Source: Actinacidiphila yanglinensis
Lineage (GTDB): Bacteria; Actinomycetota; Actinomycetes; Streptomycetales; Streptomycetaceae
Direction: 5' to 3'
DNA: 64,000 nt
NCBI RefSeq assembly: GCF_900107965.1
Contig: NZ_FNVU01000005.1
Location: 248,001-312,000 of the forward strand
Under the pieces are notes generated by a model that was not told where the DNA came from, did not search any database, and was given only the letters and a program-made list of their open reading frames with translations. The position numbers were made by a program, and so were the translations under genes. This document shows positions 28,560 to 38,136 of the stretch, one piece after another. How positions within the stretch are numbered: position 1 is the stretch's first letter; every line of letters starts with the position of its first letter.

Positions 28560-29696
28560 CTAACGGCCGGCGTCGCGGGCCGCACGCTCCGCGCGGGCCG
28601 CGAGGATGCGCTCGATGACCAGAGCCACGCCGTCGTCCTCGTTGGACTCGGTGCGGTACGTGGTGGCCGCCCGCACGTGCGGGTGGGCGTTGGCGACGGC
28701 GTAGGACGTGCCGGCCCATTCCAGCATCGCCAGGTCGTTCGGCATGTCCCCGAAGGCGACCACCTCGGAGGCGGTCACCCCGCGCTCGGCGCAGCACTTC
28801 GCCAGCGTGGTGGCCTTGCTGACGCCGACTCCGCTGATCTCCAGCAGCGCGGACTCGCTGGAGCGGGTGATCTCGCCGTGTTCCCCGGCCACCGTCGAGG
28901 CGAGGGCGAGGAACTCGTCCGGATCGAGCGAGGGGTGCTTGGCCAGAAGTTTCAGCAGCGGCTGCGCGCGATGGGCGGCCAGGAGTTCCTCGATGCCCGC
29001 GCGCGGCGCGGAACTGTCGGGTTCGATCGCCGGATAGGCGGGCTCGTGCCAGAACCCGAAGGTGCGCTCGACCGCGAAGGTCGTACCGGGAACCGCCGCA
29101 CGCAGCGCGTGCGCGATCGTCAGCGCGTCGTCCTCGGGCAACGGGAACGCCTCGATCAGCGTGCCGGCCCGCAGGTCGTAGACCGCGGCACCGTTCGCGA
29201 CGATGGCCATGCCGTGCCCGGCAAGGTGCTGTGCGACCACGCCCATCCAGCGCAGGGGGCGGCCCGTGACGAAGAAGACCTCGACGCCTGCGTCCTCGGC
29301 GGCGGCCAGGGCGGCGATCGTCCGCTGCGAGATCGTCTTGTCGTCCCGCAGCAGCGTTCCGTCCAGATCGGTGGCGATCAGCCGCGGTCCGGGGTCGGCG
29401 AAGGTCTTTCCGTAAGTCTGTCGGTGGTGACTGCTGTGTTCCTGCTGTCCGTGCTTGTCGTCGTGTCCGTCGTGTCCGTGGTGCTCGGGGTGTTCGTCGG
29501 GAGCGTCGGGCCGGCTGCGCTCGTCCGGCTCGTCGTGTCCGTCGGGTCCGTCACCGTCCTCGTGCCGACGGTTCGGGCTCTGCTGATCGTGGCGCGCGTT
29601 CTGCTGGTGGTGCTCGGGCCCGGTCCTGGGGTCCGTGTGGGCCTCGGGCCGGTAGCGGGGGTCGGAAGACTCGGCAGGCTCGCTGGCTGGGGTCAC
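28560..29696 (-). CDS. Cof-type HAD phosphatase with disordered His/Asp-rich N-terminal extension
   Basis: 378 residues. The HAD-IIB domain starts near residue 108: motif [13 protein letters not shown], motif II in FFVTGRP, motif III Lys in SKATTLAK and motif IV FGDMPND. Such enzymes dephosphorylate sugar phosphates or nucleotides. The preceding ~105 residues are low complexity, rich in His, Asp, Glu, Pro and Gln (for example HPEHHGHDGHDD), and contain no Met, Val or Leu after the first residue, so translation cannot start inside it. GTG 29696 has GGAAGG 8 nt upstream; GTG 29714 is an alternative. The extension may bind metal or partners, which is inference. Confidence 0.85.
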   Translation of the reverse strand: MTPASEPAESSDPRYRPEAHTDPRTGPEHHQQNARHDQQSPNRRHEDGDGPDGHDEPDERSRPDAPDEHPEHHGHDGHDDKHGQQEHSSHHRQTYGKTFADPGPRLIATDLDGTLLRDDKTISQRTIAALAAAEDAGVEVFFVTGRPLRWMGVVAQHLAGHGMAIVANGAAVYDLRAGTLIEAFPLPEDDALTIAHALRAAVPGTTFAVERTFGFWHEPAYPAIEPDSSAPRAGIEELLAAHRAQPLLKLLAKHPSLDPDEFLALASTVAGEHGEITRSSESALLEISGVGVSKATTLAKCCAERGVTASEVVAFGDMPNDLAMLEWAGTSYAVANAHPHVRAATTYRTESNEDDGVALVIERILAARAERAARDAGR

Positions 29697-29947
29697 TGCC
29701 CCATCCTTCCCCACCGCAATCTTGTCCCGCTCGGTGGTGCACGGATCCGCTCAGCGGAGCCGCTGTTTCCAGCCGTGGTCTGCGGTCAACCGCCGTGCCA
29801 CGAAGGGGTCTTGCGCCTGCATCACTGGGGCCGCGCCATCACGTTGTCGCCTTGGTCACGTCGAACGCGGGGAGCGCGTGCAGCGAGCTGAATGAGGGGA
29901 ATGGGATGAATCGGGAGGGTTGGGGGAATGCCGCGAATTCCGCCGGG

Positions 29948-30520
29948 TCACGCAGCACGGGTGAAGCGCTCGCGGGTGGCGCGTGCGGTGCGGGCGCGCT
30001 TCGGGCCGTACTCGCGGTGCTGCGGGGCGGTGCGGTCGACGTCGGCGGATGCGCCGGATGTAGCGGGAGCGCCGGTCGCGGCCGTGAGAGCGCCGAGGTC
30101 ACCGGACTCGTCCGGCGCGTCGCCGGTCCGCAGGCTGCGGGCGCTGGGGGAGGTGCCGTGCGCCTCGGCGCCGATCCGCTGCTTCATCGTGGGCGGCAGT
30201 GTCCGGCCCCGACTCCTGCGCACGAGGCGCGACTCGGCGGCGCGCGGTGCCGGGATGCGGGCGCCGGCTCCTCGGCGGCTCGGCTGTGCCGGCGGCCCGA
30301 CCGGGGCCGGCACGGAACTCACCCGTGTCGCCGCGGCCTCCGCTCCGGACGCCACCGCGACCTGCGCGGCGGGCTCGACGGTGGTGGTGGCGCCGGCGCC
30401 GGTGGCGACGGCCTGGTGGCGGGCGGCGGCCCGGTCGGCGGGGGCGAATCCCAATGCGGCGATGCACTTGAGCAGCACGCTGAGCAGCGCGCCCCAGAAC
30501 GTCTTGATGTCGGCAGCCAT
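29948..30520 (-). CDS. DUF6344-like protein, unknown function
   Basis: 190 residues. The N-terminus MAADIKTFWGALLSVLLKC runs into a hydrophobic segment (about 8-25) that may be a membrane anchor or signal. An Ala/Thr/Val-rich stretch follows, then a conserved-looking motif LPPTMKQRIGAEAHGTSPSA (about 112-131), and a basic Arg/Thr-rich tail ending ATRERFTRAA. The LPPTMKQRI-AEAHG motif reminds me of DUF6344 proteins of Streptomyces; I cannot confirm it. High G/C at third positions supports coding. ATG 30520 has GAGAGG at 3-4 nt. It lies downstream of the anion-channel gene on the same strand. Confidence 0.65.
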   Translation of the reverse strand: MAADIKTFWGALLSVLLKCIAALGFAPADRAAARHQAVATGAGATTTVEPAAQVAVASGAEAAATRVSSVPAPVGPPAQPSRRGAGARIPAPRAAESRLVRRSRGRTLPPTMKQRIGAEAHGTSPSARSLRTGDAPDESGDLGALTAATGAPATSGASADVDRTAPQHREYGPKRARTARATRERFTRAA

Positions 30521-30866
30521 CGACCTCTCGCTTCCTGTCTCGTCATGCGGTGAACTGACTAATCCGATGATGCGGAAACGAGCACACAATCCACGGAGCC
30601 GCACCTCGAAGTCGGCGATATTCACATCAACGCCACTCGGGTGGGTCAACCCAGACATTCTGGATGTCTGCCGCAGAGGAGCCCCCCGGCCGCCGCAGCC
30701 CTTGATTCCCGGCCGTCGCGGCGGCCTCACGCGGTGATCGCGCCCTGCCCGCGGTGACGTTCACCCGCCCGGCATGCCGACTCCGCCGGCCCGCCCGGCA
30801 CGCCCGTTCGGTGACCGGCCCGACCCCGCGTTCCACCCGACCCCGTACCGCCGCCGCGCCGTCGAC
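30521..30866. other. 346 bp non-coding region with a perfect inverted repeat
   Basis: No convincing gene. It holds CAGACAT (30652-30658)/ATGTCTG (30664-30670), a perfect 7-bp repeat with a 5-nt spacer, about 135 nt before the DUF6344-like start. It may be an operator or a weak terminator for the upstream channel gene. The region near 30550-30660 is lower in GC, as promoters are. Confidence 0.4.
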
Positions 30867-31865
30867 TCACGCGGGCGGATTGCGGCGGGCGGTCGCGGCC
30901 AGCCAGCCGGCCGCGACGAGCAGCCAGGCCGCCAGGGCGATCCACAGCAGGACGCTGCCGAGGCCGTGCAGCCGGTGGACCTTCGCGGCCTGGGACGTGG
31001 AGAGCGTGGCGACGGCGGTCATGCCGAGCGGGAAGACGGTGGACCAGCGGCGCAGGTCGTAGCCGAGGCGGGGCCGGACGAACTCGGCGCCGGCCAGCAC
31101 CACGTACCAGGCGAAGTCGAGGGCGAGCAGGACGAGGCAGGCGATGCGCAGGGCCTGGTGGGCGCTGCCGGACCACAGCGGTGAGGCGGTGAGCTTGGAC
31201 GCGGCCAGCGCGGAGATGGCCAGCGCCCCCGCGGCCACCCAGTGGTCGCCCAGGCCGTGCAGGACCTGGCGGAAGTCGAACCGGGCAAGCGCCTCCGCGT
31301 AGAGGAGCAGGCCCAGGCAGCCGGCGGCCAGCGCCGCGCTCGCCAGCCAGTCCCCGCAGCCCGCGAGCGCCAGCGTCCCGGCGAGCACCGCGAGGGACTC
31401 GGTGGAGACGCAGACGAGGAAGGCCGAACCCGGTGCCGGCCGCTTCCAGTGCCGCAGCACCGACACCAGCAGCCAGGGCCAGGCCGCGAACGCCAGGGCG
31501 AGCAGCGCCAGCGCGAGGGACTGCCGGCCGGCCAGCGAGAAACGCGTGCCGAGCACGCCGGTCGCCGCGACGGCCATGAGCGCCGGCGGGTTCGCGGAGG
31601 CCGCCTGCCACCCGGGGCGGTCGACGGCGAACCGGACGGCGAAGGCCACGGCCAGCGTCACCCACAGCACGCAGGCGAGCGCCAGCAGGATCGCGGACAG
31701 GACGTCGTGCCCGATCAGGTGCAGCCCCACCGACAGGATGCCGGTCGCCATGACCGTGGCTCCGGCGCCGGGCGGCACGGTCCGCAGGGCGTCGCGTGCC
31801 CGTGCGGCGGCGGACCCGCGGCTGGCTCCGCCCGCACGTGTGATCACCGTTCGATCGCACCGCAT
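30867..31865 (-). CDS. SLAC1/TehA-type (TDT family) anion channel or transporter
   Basis: About 332 residues with ten hydrophobic helices in the TDT (PF03595) layout. The first helix is VPPGAGATVMATGILSVG, the family signature, after a short Arg/Ala-rich tail. Relatives include TehA, Mae1 and the plant guard-cell channel SLAC1, which conducts nitrate and chloride. It is divergent from narG with 122 nt between, so it could carry nitrate or nitrite for NarGHJI; this is inference. Start is uncertain: ATG 31865 has no good ribosome site and a GTG about 18 nt downstream is possible. Confidence 0.85.
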   Translation of the reverse strand: MRCDRTVITRAGGASRGSAAARARDALRTVPPGAGATVMATGILSVGLHLIGHDVLSAILLALACVLWVTLAVAFAVRFAVDRPGWQAASANPPALMAVAATGVLGTRFSLAGRQSLALALLALAFAAWPWLLVSVLRHWKRPAPGSAFLVCVSTESLAVLAGTLALAGCGDWLASAALAAGCLGLLLYAEALARFDFRQVLHGLGDHWVAAGALAISALAASKLTASPLWSGSAHQALRIACLVLLALDFAWYVVLAGAEFVRPRLGYDLRRWSTVFPLGMTAVATLSTSQAAKVHRLHGLGSVLLWIALAAWLLVAAGWLAATARRNPPA

Positions 31866-31987
31866 GCCGGGGTGCGGCGCCACCTCGCGGGACCGAAGGG
31901 AGGAACCGCCGCGCGTCGCGCCCGCCCGGCGAGCCGCCATCGGACAGGTTGGGAGGCGTCCGAACGATCCACTGCGGAAGAGGCCGA

Positions 31988-34900
31988 ATGCGGGAGAGTA
32001 CGGACGCCAGCGGCCGCCACGGGGACGGTGAGCCGGGGCGCGGCGCCGCGGGCGGGCCCGGTGCGCTCCTGCTCAGGGCCGGGCGCTACTTCCGCCGCGG
32101 CGAGACGGCCGCGGACCTGCACAGCGAGCACCTCGAGGGCGGCCGGCAGGGCGACCGCTTCTACCGCGAGCGCTGGAGCCACGACAAGGTCGTCAACTCC
32201 ACCCACGGCGTGAACTGCACGGGATCCTGCCGCTGGAAGGTGTACGTCAAGGACGGCATCATCACCTGGGAGACCCAGGGCACCGACTACCCCACCGTCG
32301 GCCCCGACCGTCCCGAGTACGAGCCGCGCGGCTGCCCCCGGGGCGCAGCGTTCTCCTGGTACACCTACTCGCCGACCCGGGTGCGCTACCCCTACGTCCG
32401 CGGCGTGCTGCTGGAGATGTACCGCGAGGCGAAGGACCGGCTCGGCGATCCGGTGCTCGCCTGGGCCGACATCCAGGCCGATCCCGGACGTCGCCGCCGC
32501 TACCAGCAGGCGCGGGGCAAGGGCGGCCTGGTGCGGGCGCGCTGGGACGAGGCCGTCGAGATCGTGGCCGCCGCCCATGTGCACACCATCAGGACGTACG
32601 GCCCGGACCGGGTGGCCGGCTTCTCGCCGATCCCGGCGATGTCGATGGTCTCGCACGCGGCGGGCGCCCGCTTCATGTCGCTGATCGGCGCCCCGATGCT
32701 GTCCTTCTACGACTGGTACGCGGACCTGCCGGTCGCCTCTCCGCAGGTGTTCGGCGACCAGACGGACGTCCCGGAGTCCGGGGACTGGTGGGACGCGGCC
32801 TACCTGATGATGTGGGGCTCCAACGTCCCGGTCACCCGGACCCCCGACGCGCACTGGATGGCGGAGGCCCGCTACCGGGGCCAGAAGGTGGTGGTGGTCG
32901 CACCGGACTACGCCGACAACGCCAAGTTCGCCGACGAGTGGCTGCATCCGCATCCGGGTACGGACGGCGCGCTGGCGATCGGCATGGGACACGTCATCCT
33001 GAAGGAGTTCTTCGTCGACCGGCAGGTGCCGTTCTTCACGGACTACGTGAGCCGCTACACCGATCTGCCGTTCCTCGTCACGCTGGCGGAGCGGGACGGC
33101 GCCTGGGTGCCGGACAAGTTCCTCCGGGCGGCGGACCTCGATGCGGGAGAGGCGGGGGCGGCGGCACCGGGGGAACCGGGGGCACCCGGAGACTCGGGCG
33201 ACTCGGGCGAATCCGGGGAAGAGGGCCCCGACGCCGAGCGGTGGAAGACGGTCGTGTGGGACGAGACCACCGGCCGCCCCGCCGTCCCCGGCGGCTCCAT
33301 CGGCTTCCGCTGGTCGGAGTCCGGGCAGGGCCGCTGGAACCTGGATCTCGGCGCGATCCGCCCGGCACTCGGCCTGATCGGCGTCGCGGACGCCGTCCCG
33401 GCCGAGGTGCTGCTGCCCCGGTTCGACACCGACGGCGGCCCGCACGGGCAGGGCAGGGGCGGCGTCGTCCGCCGCGGGGTGCCCGCGGTCCGGCTGCCCG
33501 GCGGACAGACGTTCACCACCGTCCACGACCTGTTGCTGGCCCAGTACGGCGTCGGCCGCGAGGGCCTGCCGGGCGACTGGCCGGGCTCGTACGAGGACGC
33601 GGAGAGCCCCGGGACCCCCGGTTGGCAGCAGATCCACACCTCGGTGCCGGCCGCCGCGTGCGTCCGGATCGCGCGCGAGTTCGCGGCCACCGCGGAGCGG
33701 TCGAAGGGCCGCTGCATGATCCTCATGGGCGCGGGCACCAACCACTGGTTCCACTCCGAGACGATCTACCGCGCGTTCCTCGCGCTGCTCCAGCTCACCG
33801 GCTGCCAGGGCCGCAACGGCGGCGGCTGGGCGCATTACGTCGGGCAGGAGAAGACCCGGCCGTCGACCGGCTGGGCGACGCTGGCCGGCGCGGCCGACTG
33901 GTCCCGCCCGCCCCGGCAGGCGATCGGCACCGCCTACTGGTTCCTGCACACCGACCAGTGGCGCTACGACCGCTTCCCCGCGGACGTGCTCGCCTCGCCG
34001 CTCGGGCAGGGCCGGTTCGCCGGCATGACCGTCGCGGACTGCCTGGCGCAGGCGACCCGGGCCGGCTGGATGCCGTCCTACCCGACCTTCGACCGGAACC
34101 CGCTCGAACTCGGGGAGGGCGCCGACCCGGTGAAGGCGGCCGTCGACGAACTCAAGGCGGGCACGCTGAAGTTCGCGGGCGAGGATCCGGACGCACCGGC
34201 CAACTGGCCCCGGGTGCTGACCCTCTGGCGTGCCAACCTGCTGGGCTCCTCCGCGAAGGGCGCCGAGTACTTCACGAAGCACCTGCTCGGCACCCACTCC
34301 TCCCTGCGCGCCGAGGAGGCCGGTCCTGACGTCCGGCCGCGCGACGTCGTCTGGCACGACCGCGCGCCCGAGGGCAAGCTCGACCTGCTGCTGTCGCTGG
34401 ACTTCCGGATGACGTCCTCCACGCTGCTGTCCGACATCACGCTGCCGGCGGCCACCTGGTACGAGAAGCACGACCTGTCGAGCACCGACATGCACCCCTA
34501 CGTGCACGCCTTCTCGCCGGCCATCGACCCGCCGTGGCAGGCCCGTACCGACTTCGACGCCTTCCACGCGATCGCGGAGCGCTTCAGCGAGCTGGCGGCC
34601 GGCCATCTCGGCACCCGGCGCGACCTGGTGGCGACCGCGCTCCAGCACGACACACCCGGCGAGATCGCCCAGCCCGGCGGGCACGCGCGCGACTGGCGGC
34701 GCGGGGAGTGCGAGCCGGTGCCCGGCGTCACCATGCCGGGGCTGACCGTGGTGGAGCGCGACTACACCGCGGTCGCCGCGAAGATGGCCTCGCTCGGGCC
34801 GCTCGCGGAGGGACTCGGCCTGCCCGCGAAGGGCATCGCGCTGCGCCCCGACGCCGAGATCGAGGTGCTGCGCGCCCTCAACGGCGCCGTCGCCGACGGC

Positions 34901-35794
34901 GGGCCCGCGCACGGCCGGCCGCTGCTGGACACGGCGGCCAAGGCGGCCAACGCCATCCTCGCGCTGTCCGGCACCACCAACGGCCGCCTCGCGGTCCAGG
35001 GTTTCCGCACCCTGGAGCGGAAGACCGGCCAGCCCATGGCACACCTCGCCGAGGAGAACGAGGCCCGCCGGATCACCTACACCGACACGCAGGCCGCACC
35101 GGTCCCGGTGGTCGCCTCCCCGGAGTGGTCCGGAAGCGAGGCCGGCGGCCGGCGCTACAGCCCTTTCACCCAGAACCTCGAACAGCTCAAGCCGTGGCAC
35201 ACCCTCACCGGCCGCCAGCAGCTCTTCCTCGACCACGACTGGATGCACGAGGTCGGCGAGGCGCTGCCCGTCTACCGGCCGCCGCTGGACATGCACCGGC
35301 TGTTCGGCGAACCCGTGCTCGGCCCGGACGGGCAGCGCGAGGTCACGGTCCGCTACCTCACCCCGCACAACAAGTGGTCCATCCACTCCGAGTACCAGGA
35401 CAACCTGTTCATGCTGTCGCTGTCCCGCGGCGGCCAGGTCATCTGGATGGCCCCGCAGGACGCCGAGGCGATCGGGGTGCGCGACAACGACTGGATCGAG
35501 GCGGTCAACCGCAACGGCGTCGTCGCCGCCCGGGCCGTCGTCTCCCACCGGATGCCGGCCGGCACCGTGTACATGCACCACGCCCAGGAGCGCACCGTCG
35601 CCGTGCCCAGGACCCAGACCACCGGCCGCCGCGGCGGCGTCCACAACTCGCTGACCCGGCTGCTCCTCAAACCGAGCCATCTCATCGGCGGCTACGCCCA
35701 GTTGAGCTGGGCCTTCAACTACCTCGGCCCGACCGGGAACCAGCGGGACGAGGTCACCGTGATCCGCCGCCGCACCCAGGAGGTGACGTACTGA
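31988..35794 (+). CDS. narG: Respiratory nitrate reductase alpha subunit
   Basis: 1268 residues. Molybdenum bis-MGD subunit that reduces nitrate to nitrite on the cytoplasmic face of the membrane. The FS0 [4Fe-4S] ligands are His73, Cys77, Cys81 and Cys116, the His first ligand being diagnostic for NarG. The Mo ligand Asp242 is in SFYDWYADLP. A Gly/Pro/Asp/Ser-rich insertion occurs at about residues 383-417. ATG 31988 is chosen because GGAAGAGG lies 5 nt upstream; an in-frame start 39 nt earlier lacks one. Stop overlaps narH by 1 nt (TGATG). No Tat signal is obvious, as expected for NarG. Confidence 0.97.
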   Translation: MRESTDASGRHGDGEPGRGAAGGPGALLLRAGRYFRRGETAADLHSEHLEGGRQGDRFYRERWSHDKVVNSTHGVNCTGSCRWKVYVKDGIITWETQGTDYPTVGPDRPEYEPRGCPRGAAFSWYTYSPTRVRYPYVRGVLLEMYREAKDRLGDPVLAWADIQADPGRRRRYQQARGKGGLVRARWDEAVEIVAAAHVHTIRTYGPDRVAGFSPIPAMSMVSHAAGARFMSLIGAPMLSFYDWYADLPVASPQVFGDQTDVPESGDWWDAAYLMMWGSNVPVTRTPDAHWMAEARYRGQKVVVVAPDYADNAKFADEWLHPHPGTDGALAIGMGHVILKEFFVDRQVPFFTDYVSRYTDLPFLVTLAERDGAWVPDKFLRAADLDAGEAGAAAPGEPGAPGDSGDSGESGEEGPDAERWKTVVWDETTGRPAVPGGSIGFRWSESGQGRWNLDLGAIRPALGLIGVADAVPAEVLLPRFDTDGGPHGQGRGGVVRRGVPAVRLPGGQTFTTVHDLLLAQYGVGREGLPGDWPGSYEDAESPGTPGWQQIHTSVPAAACVRIAREFAATAERSKGRCMILMGAGTNHWFHSETIYRAFLALLQLTGCQGRNGGGWAHYVGQEKTRPSTGWATLAGAADWSRPPRQAIGTAYWFLHTDQWRYDRFPADVLASPLGQGRFAGMTVADCLAQATRAGWMPSYPTFDRNPLELGEGADPVKAAVDELKAGTLKFAGEDPDAPANWPRVLTLWRANLLGSSAKGAEYFTKHLLGTHSSLRAEEAGPDVRPRDVVWHDRAPEGKLDLLLSLDFRMTSSTLLSDITLPAATWYEKHDLSSTDMHPYVHAFSPAIDPPWQARTDFDAFHAIAERFSELAAGHLGTRRDLVATALQHDTPGEIAQPGGHARDWRRGECEPVPGVTMPGLTVVERDYTAVAAKMASLGPLAEGLGLPAKGIALRPDAEIEVLRALNGAVADGGPAHGRPLLDTAAKAANAILALSGTTNGRLAVQGFRTLERKTGQPMAHLAEENEARRITYTDTQAAPVPVVASPEWSGSEAGGRRYSPFTQNLEQLKPWHTLTGRQQLFLDHDWMHEVGEALPVYRPPLDMHRLFGEPVLGPDGQREVTVRYLTPHNKWSIHSEYQDNLFMLSLSRGGQVIWMAPQDAEAIGVRDNDWIEAVNRNGVVAARAVVSHRMPAGTVYMHHAQERTVAVPRTQTTGRRGGVHNSLTRLLLKPSHLIGGYAQLSWAFNYLGPTGNQRDEVTVIRRRTQEVTY

Positions 35795-37428
35795 TGCGGG
35801 TGCTGGCCCAGGTCGCGATGGTGATGAACCTCGACAAGTGCATCGGCTGCCACACGTGTTCGGTGACCTGCAAGCAGACGTGGACCAACCGGAGCGGCAT
35901 GGAGTACGCCTGGTTCAACAACGTGGAGACCCGTCCCGGGCAGGGCTACCCGCGGCGCTGGCAGGACCAGGAGAAGTGGCGCGGCGGGTGGCGGCTCAAC
36001 CGCCGCGGCCGGCTCACCCTGCGGGCCGGCAGCCGGGTGGCCCGGCTGGCGAACATCTTCGCCAACCCGGTGCTGCCGGGCATCAAGGACTACTACGAGC
36101 CCTGGACATACGACTACCGGAACCTCGTCAACGCGCCGCTGGGCGAGGACTATCCGGTGGCCGAGCCGCGCTCGCTCCTCACCGGCAAGCCGATGAAGAT
36201 CGAGTGGAGCGCCAACTGGGACGACGACCTCGGCGGCTCCGTCGAGCACGGTGACGCCGACCCGCTGGTGGTCAGGGCGCGCGCGCAGGGCGAGCAGGCC
36301 GCGGAGAAGGTGAGGGCCGCGTTCGAGCAGACCTTCATGTTCTACCTGCCGCGGATCTGCGAGCACTGCCTGAACCCGTCGTGCGTCGCCTCCTGCCCGT
36401 CCGGCGCGATCTACAAGCGCGAGGAGGACGGCATCGTCCTGGTCGACCAGGACCACTGCCGCGGCTGGCGGCAGTGCGTGACCGGCTGCCCGTACAAGAA
36501 GATCTACTTCAACCACCGCACCGGCAAGGCCGAGAAGTGCACCTTCTGCTATCCGCGGATCGAGGTCGGGCTGCCCACGGTGTGCTCGGAGACCTGCGTC
36601 GGGCGGCTGCGCTACCTCGGCGTCGTGCTCTACGACGCGGACGCGGTGACCGCCGCCGCCTCGGTGCCCGAGGACCGGGACCTGTACGAGGCCCAGCTCG
36701 GGGTGTTCCTCGACCCGGAGGACCCGGAGGTGCGGCGCGCCGCGGAGCGGGACGGCGTCGCGCACGACTGGATCGAGGCGGCCCGACGCTCACCGGTCCA
36801 CGCGCTGGTCAGCCGGTACCGGGTCGCGCTGCCGCTGCATCCGGAGTACCGGACGATGCCGATGGTCTGGTACATCCCGCCGCTGTCCCCGGTGGTGGAG
36901 GCGCTCACCGAGACCGGCTTCGACGGGGAGGACGCCGGCAACCTGTTCGGCGCGATCGACACCCTGCGGATCCCGGTGGAGTACCTGGCCGGACTGTTCA
37001 CGGCCGGCGATCCGGCCCCGGTCCGGGCGTCGCTGGAGAAGCTGGCCGCCATGCGCGCCCACATGCGGGCGGTCAACCTCGGCGAGGCGGAGTCCGGTTC
37101 GCCGTCGGAGGCGGCCGACGCGGTCGGCATGACCGGCCGCGGGATCGAGGAGATGTACCGGCTGCTGGCGGTCGCCAAGTACGAGGAGCGCTACGTGATC
37201 CCGACCGCGGCCATGGGCGAGGCCCGGCGGCTGGAGGAGTCGGCGCTCCCCGCCGAGTGCTCCCTCGACCACGACGGCGGGCCCGGCATGGGCGGTGAGG
37301 GGATCGGAACCGGCGGCCCGGGCCCCTTCGGCGAGGACTCGGGGCGGCGCCGCCTCCCGCTGGTCAGCCTGGAGAACTTCCACGCGCTGCGCCGCCGCCA
37401 GACCGGCGACGACGAGGCGCAGCGGTGA
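35794..37428 (+). CDS. narH: Nitrate reductase beta subunit, iron-sulfur protein
   Basis: 544 residues. Transfers electrons from NarI to NarG through three [4Fe-4S] and one [3Fe-4S] clusters. First cluster motif Cys16-x2-Cys19-x2-Cys22-x3-Cys26. The third motif reads CRGWRQCVTGCPYKK, with Trp where the fourth ligand would be, the sign of the [3Fe-4S] centre. Further motifs are CEHCLNPSC and CTFCYPR. The C-terminal tail is disordered and Gly-rich. Starts within the narG stop (TGATG) and overlaps narJ by 4 nt, so translation is coupled. Confidence 0.97.
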   Translation: MRVLAQVAMVMNLDKCIGCHTCSVTCKQTWTNRSGMEYAWFNNVETRPGQGYPRRWQDQEKWRGGWRLNRRGRLTLRAGSRVARLANIFANPVLPGIKDYYEPWTYDYRNLVNAPLGEDYPVAEPRSLLTGKPMKIEWSANWDDDLGGSVEHGDADPLVVRARAQGEQAAEKVRAAFEQTFMFYLPRICEHCLNPSCVASCPSGAIYKREEDGIVLVDQDHCRGWRQCVTGCPYKKIYFNHRTGKAEKCTFCYPRIEVGLPTVCSETCVGRLRYLGVVLYDADAVTAAASVPEDRDLYEAQLGVFLDPEDPEVRRAAERDGVAHDWIEAARRSPVHALVSRYRVALPLHPEYRTMPMVWYIPPLSPVVEALTETGFDGEDAGNLFGAIDTLRIPVEYLAGLFTAGDPAPVRASLEKLAAMRAHMRAVNLGEAESGSPSEAADAVGMTGRGIEEMYRLLAVAKYEERYVIPTAAMGEARRLEESALPAECSLDHDGGPGMGGEGIGTGGPGPFGEDSGRRRLPLVSLENFHALRRRQTGDDEAQR

Positions 37429-38081
37429 GCGCGTTCTCCCGGGGCGGCCGGGCGGCGCCCCCGCCGGTGACGTATCCGACCGCCGTGCTCCACCAGGCTG
37501 CCGCCCGGCTGCTGGCCTACCCCGACGCCGAACTGGCCGGACAACTCCCGCTGCTCCGGGCCGCGCTGGTGTCCGCGGGCACCGACCCGGCCGCCCTGCT
37601 GCTCCCGGTGGTCGACCACCTCGCCGGCGCGGAGCCGCCCGGGCCGGCCGCCGAGTACGTCCGCACCTTCGACTTCACCAGCCGGCACTGCCTGCACCTG
37701 ACCTGGTGGACCGACGGGGACACCCGGCGCCGGGGCGCCGCCCTGCTCCGTTTCAAGGAGCACTACCGCGCGCACGGCATGGAGCCCGGCGACGACGAAC
37801 TGCCCGACTTCCTGCCGGTCGTCCTGGAGTTCAGCGCCGCCACCCGCACCGACGGGCTGCTGCGCGAGCACCGCCCCGCCCTGGAACTGCTGCGGTTGGC
37901 CCTCACCGAGAGCGGCACGCCCTACGCCCGGGTGCTCGAGGCGGTGTGCGCCACGCTGCCCGGCGCGTCTCCCGCGGATCGGGCGCAGGCGAGGGCGATG
38001 GCCCGTGGCGGCCCGCCCAGCGAGGCGGTGGGCCTGATGCCGTACGGACACCTCGACCTGCTGCCGGTGCTGACCGAGTGA
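37425..38081 (+). CDS. narJ: Nitrate reductase assembly chaperone NarJ
   Basis: 218 residues, all-helical cytoplasmic chaperone of the TorD/NarJ family, needed to insert the molybdenum cofactor into NarG. Conserved features are LLAYPDAEL, EYVRTFDFTSRHCLHLTWW (family YVxxFD motif) and LPDFLPVVLEF. GTG start at 37425 overlaps the narH stop as GTGA. Part of narGHJI. Confidence 0.95.
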   Translation: MSAFSRGGRAAPPPVTYPTAVLHQAAARLLAYPDAELAGQLPLLRAALVSAGTDPAALLLPVVDHLAGAEPPGPAAEYVRTFDFTSRHCLHLTWWTDGDTRRRGAALLRFKEHYRAHGMEPGDDELPDFLPVVLEFSAATRTDGLLREHRPALELLRLALTESGTPYARVLEAVCATLPGASPADRAQARAMARGGPPSEAVGLMPYGHLDLLPVLTE

Positions 38082-38136
38082 GCCGGTCGCCTGCCTCCCG
38101 ACTGCCCCCGCCGGCCGACCGATCGGAGACCCGCTG

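Noticed and set aside
31880..31960. Possible DevR/OsdR-type box (GGGACCGAAGGGAGG) before narG
   Set aside because: Only one half matches; no inverted symmetry, so not supported.
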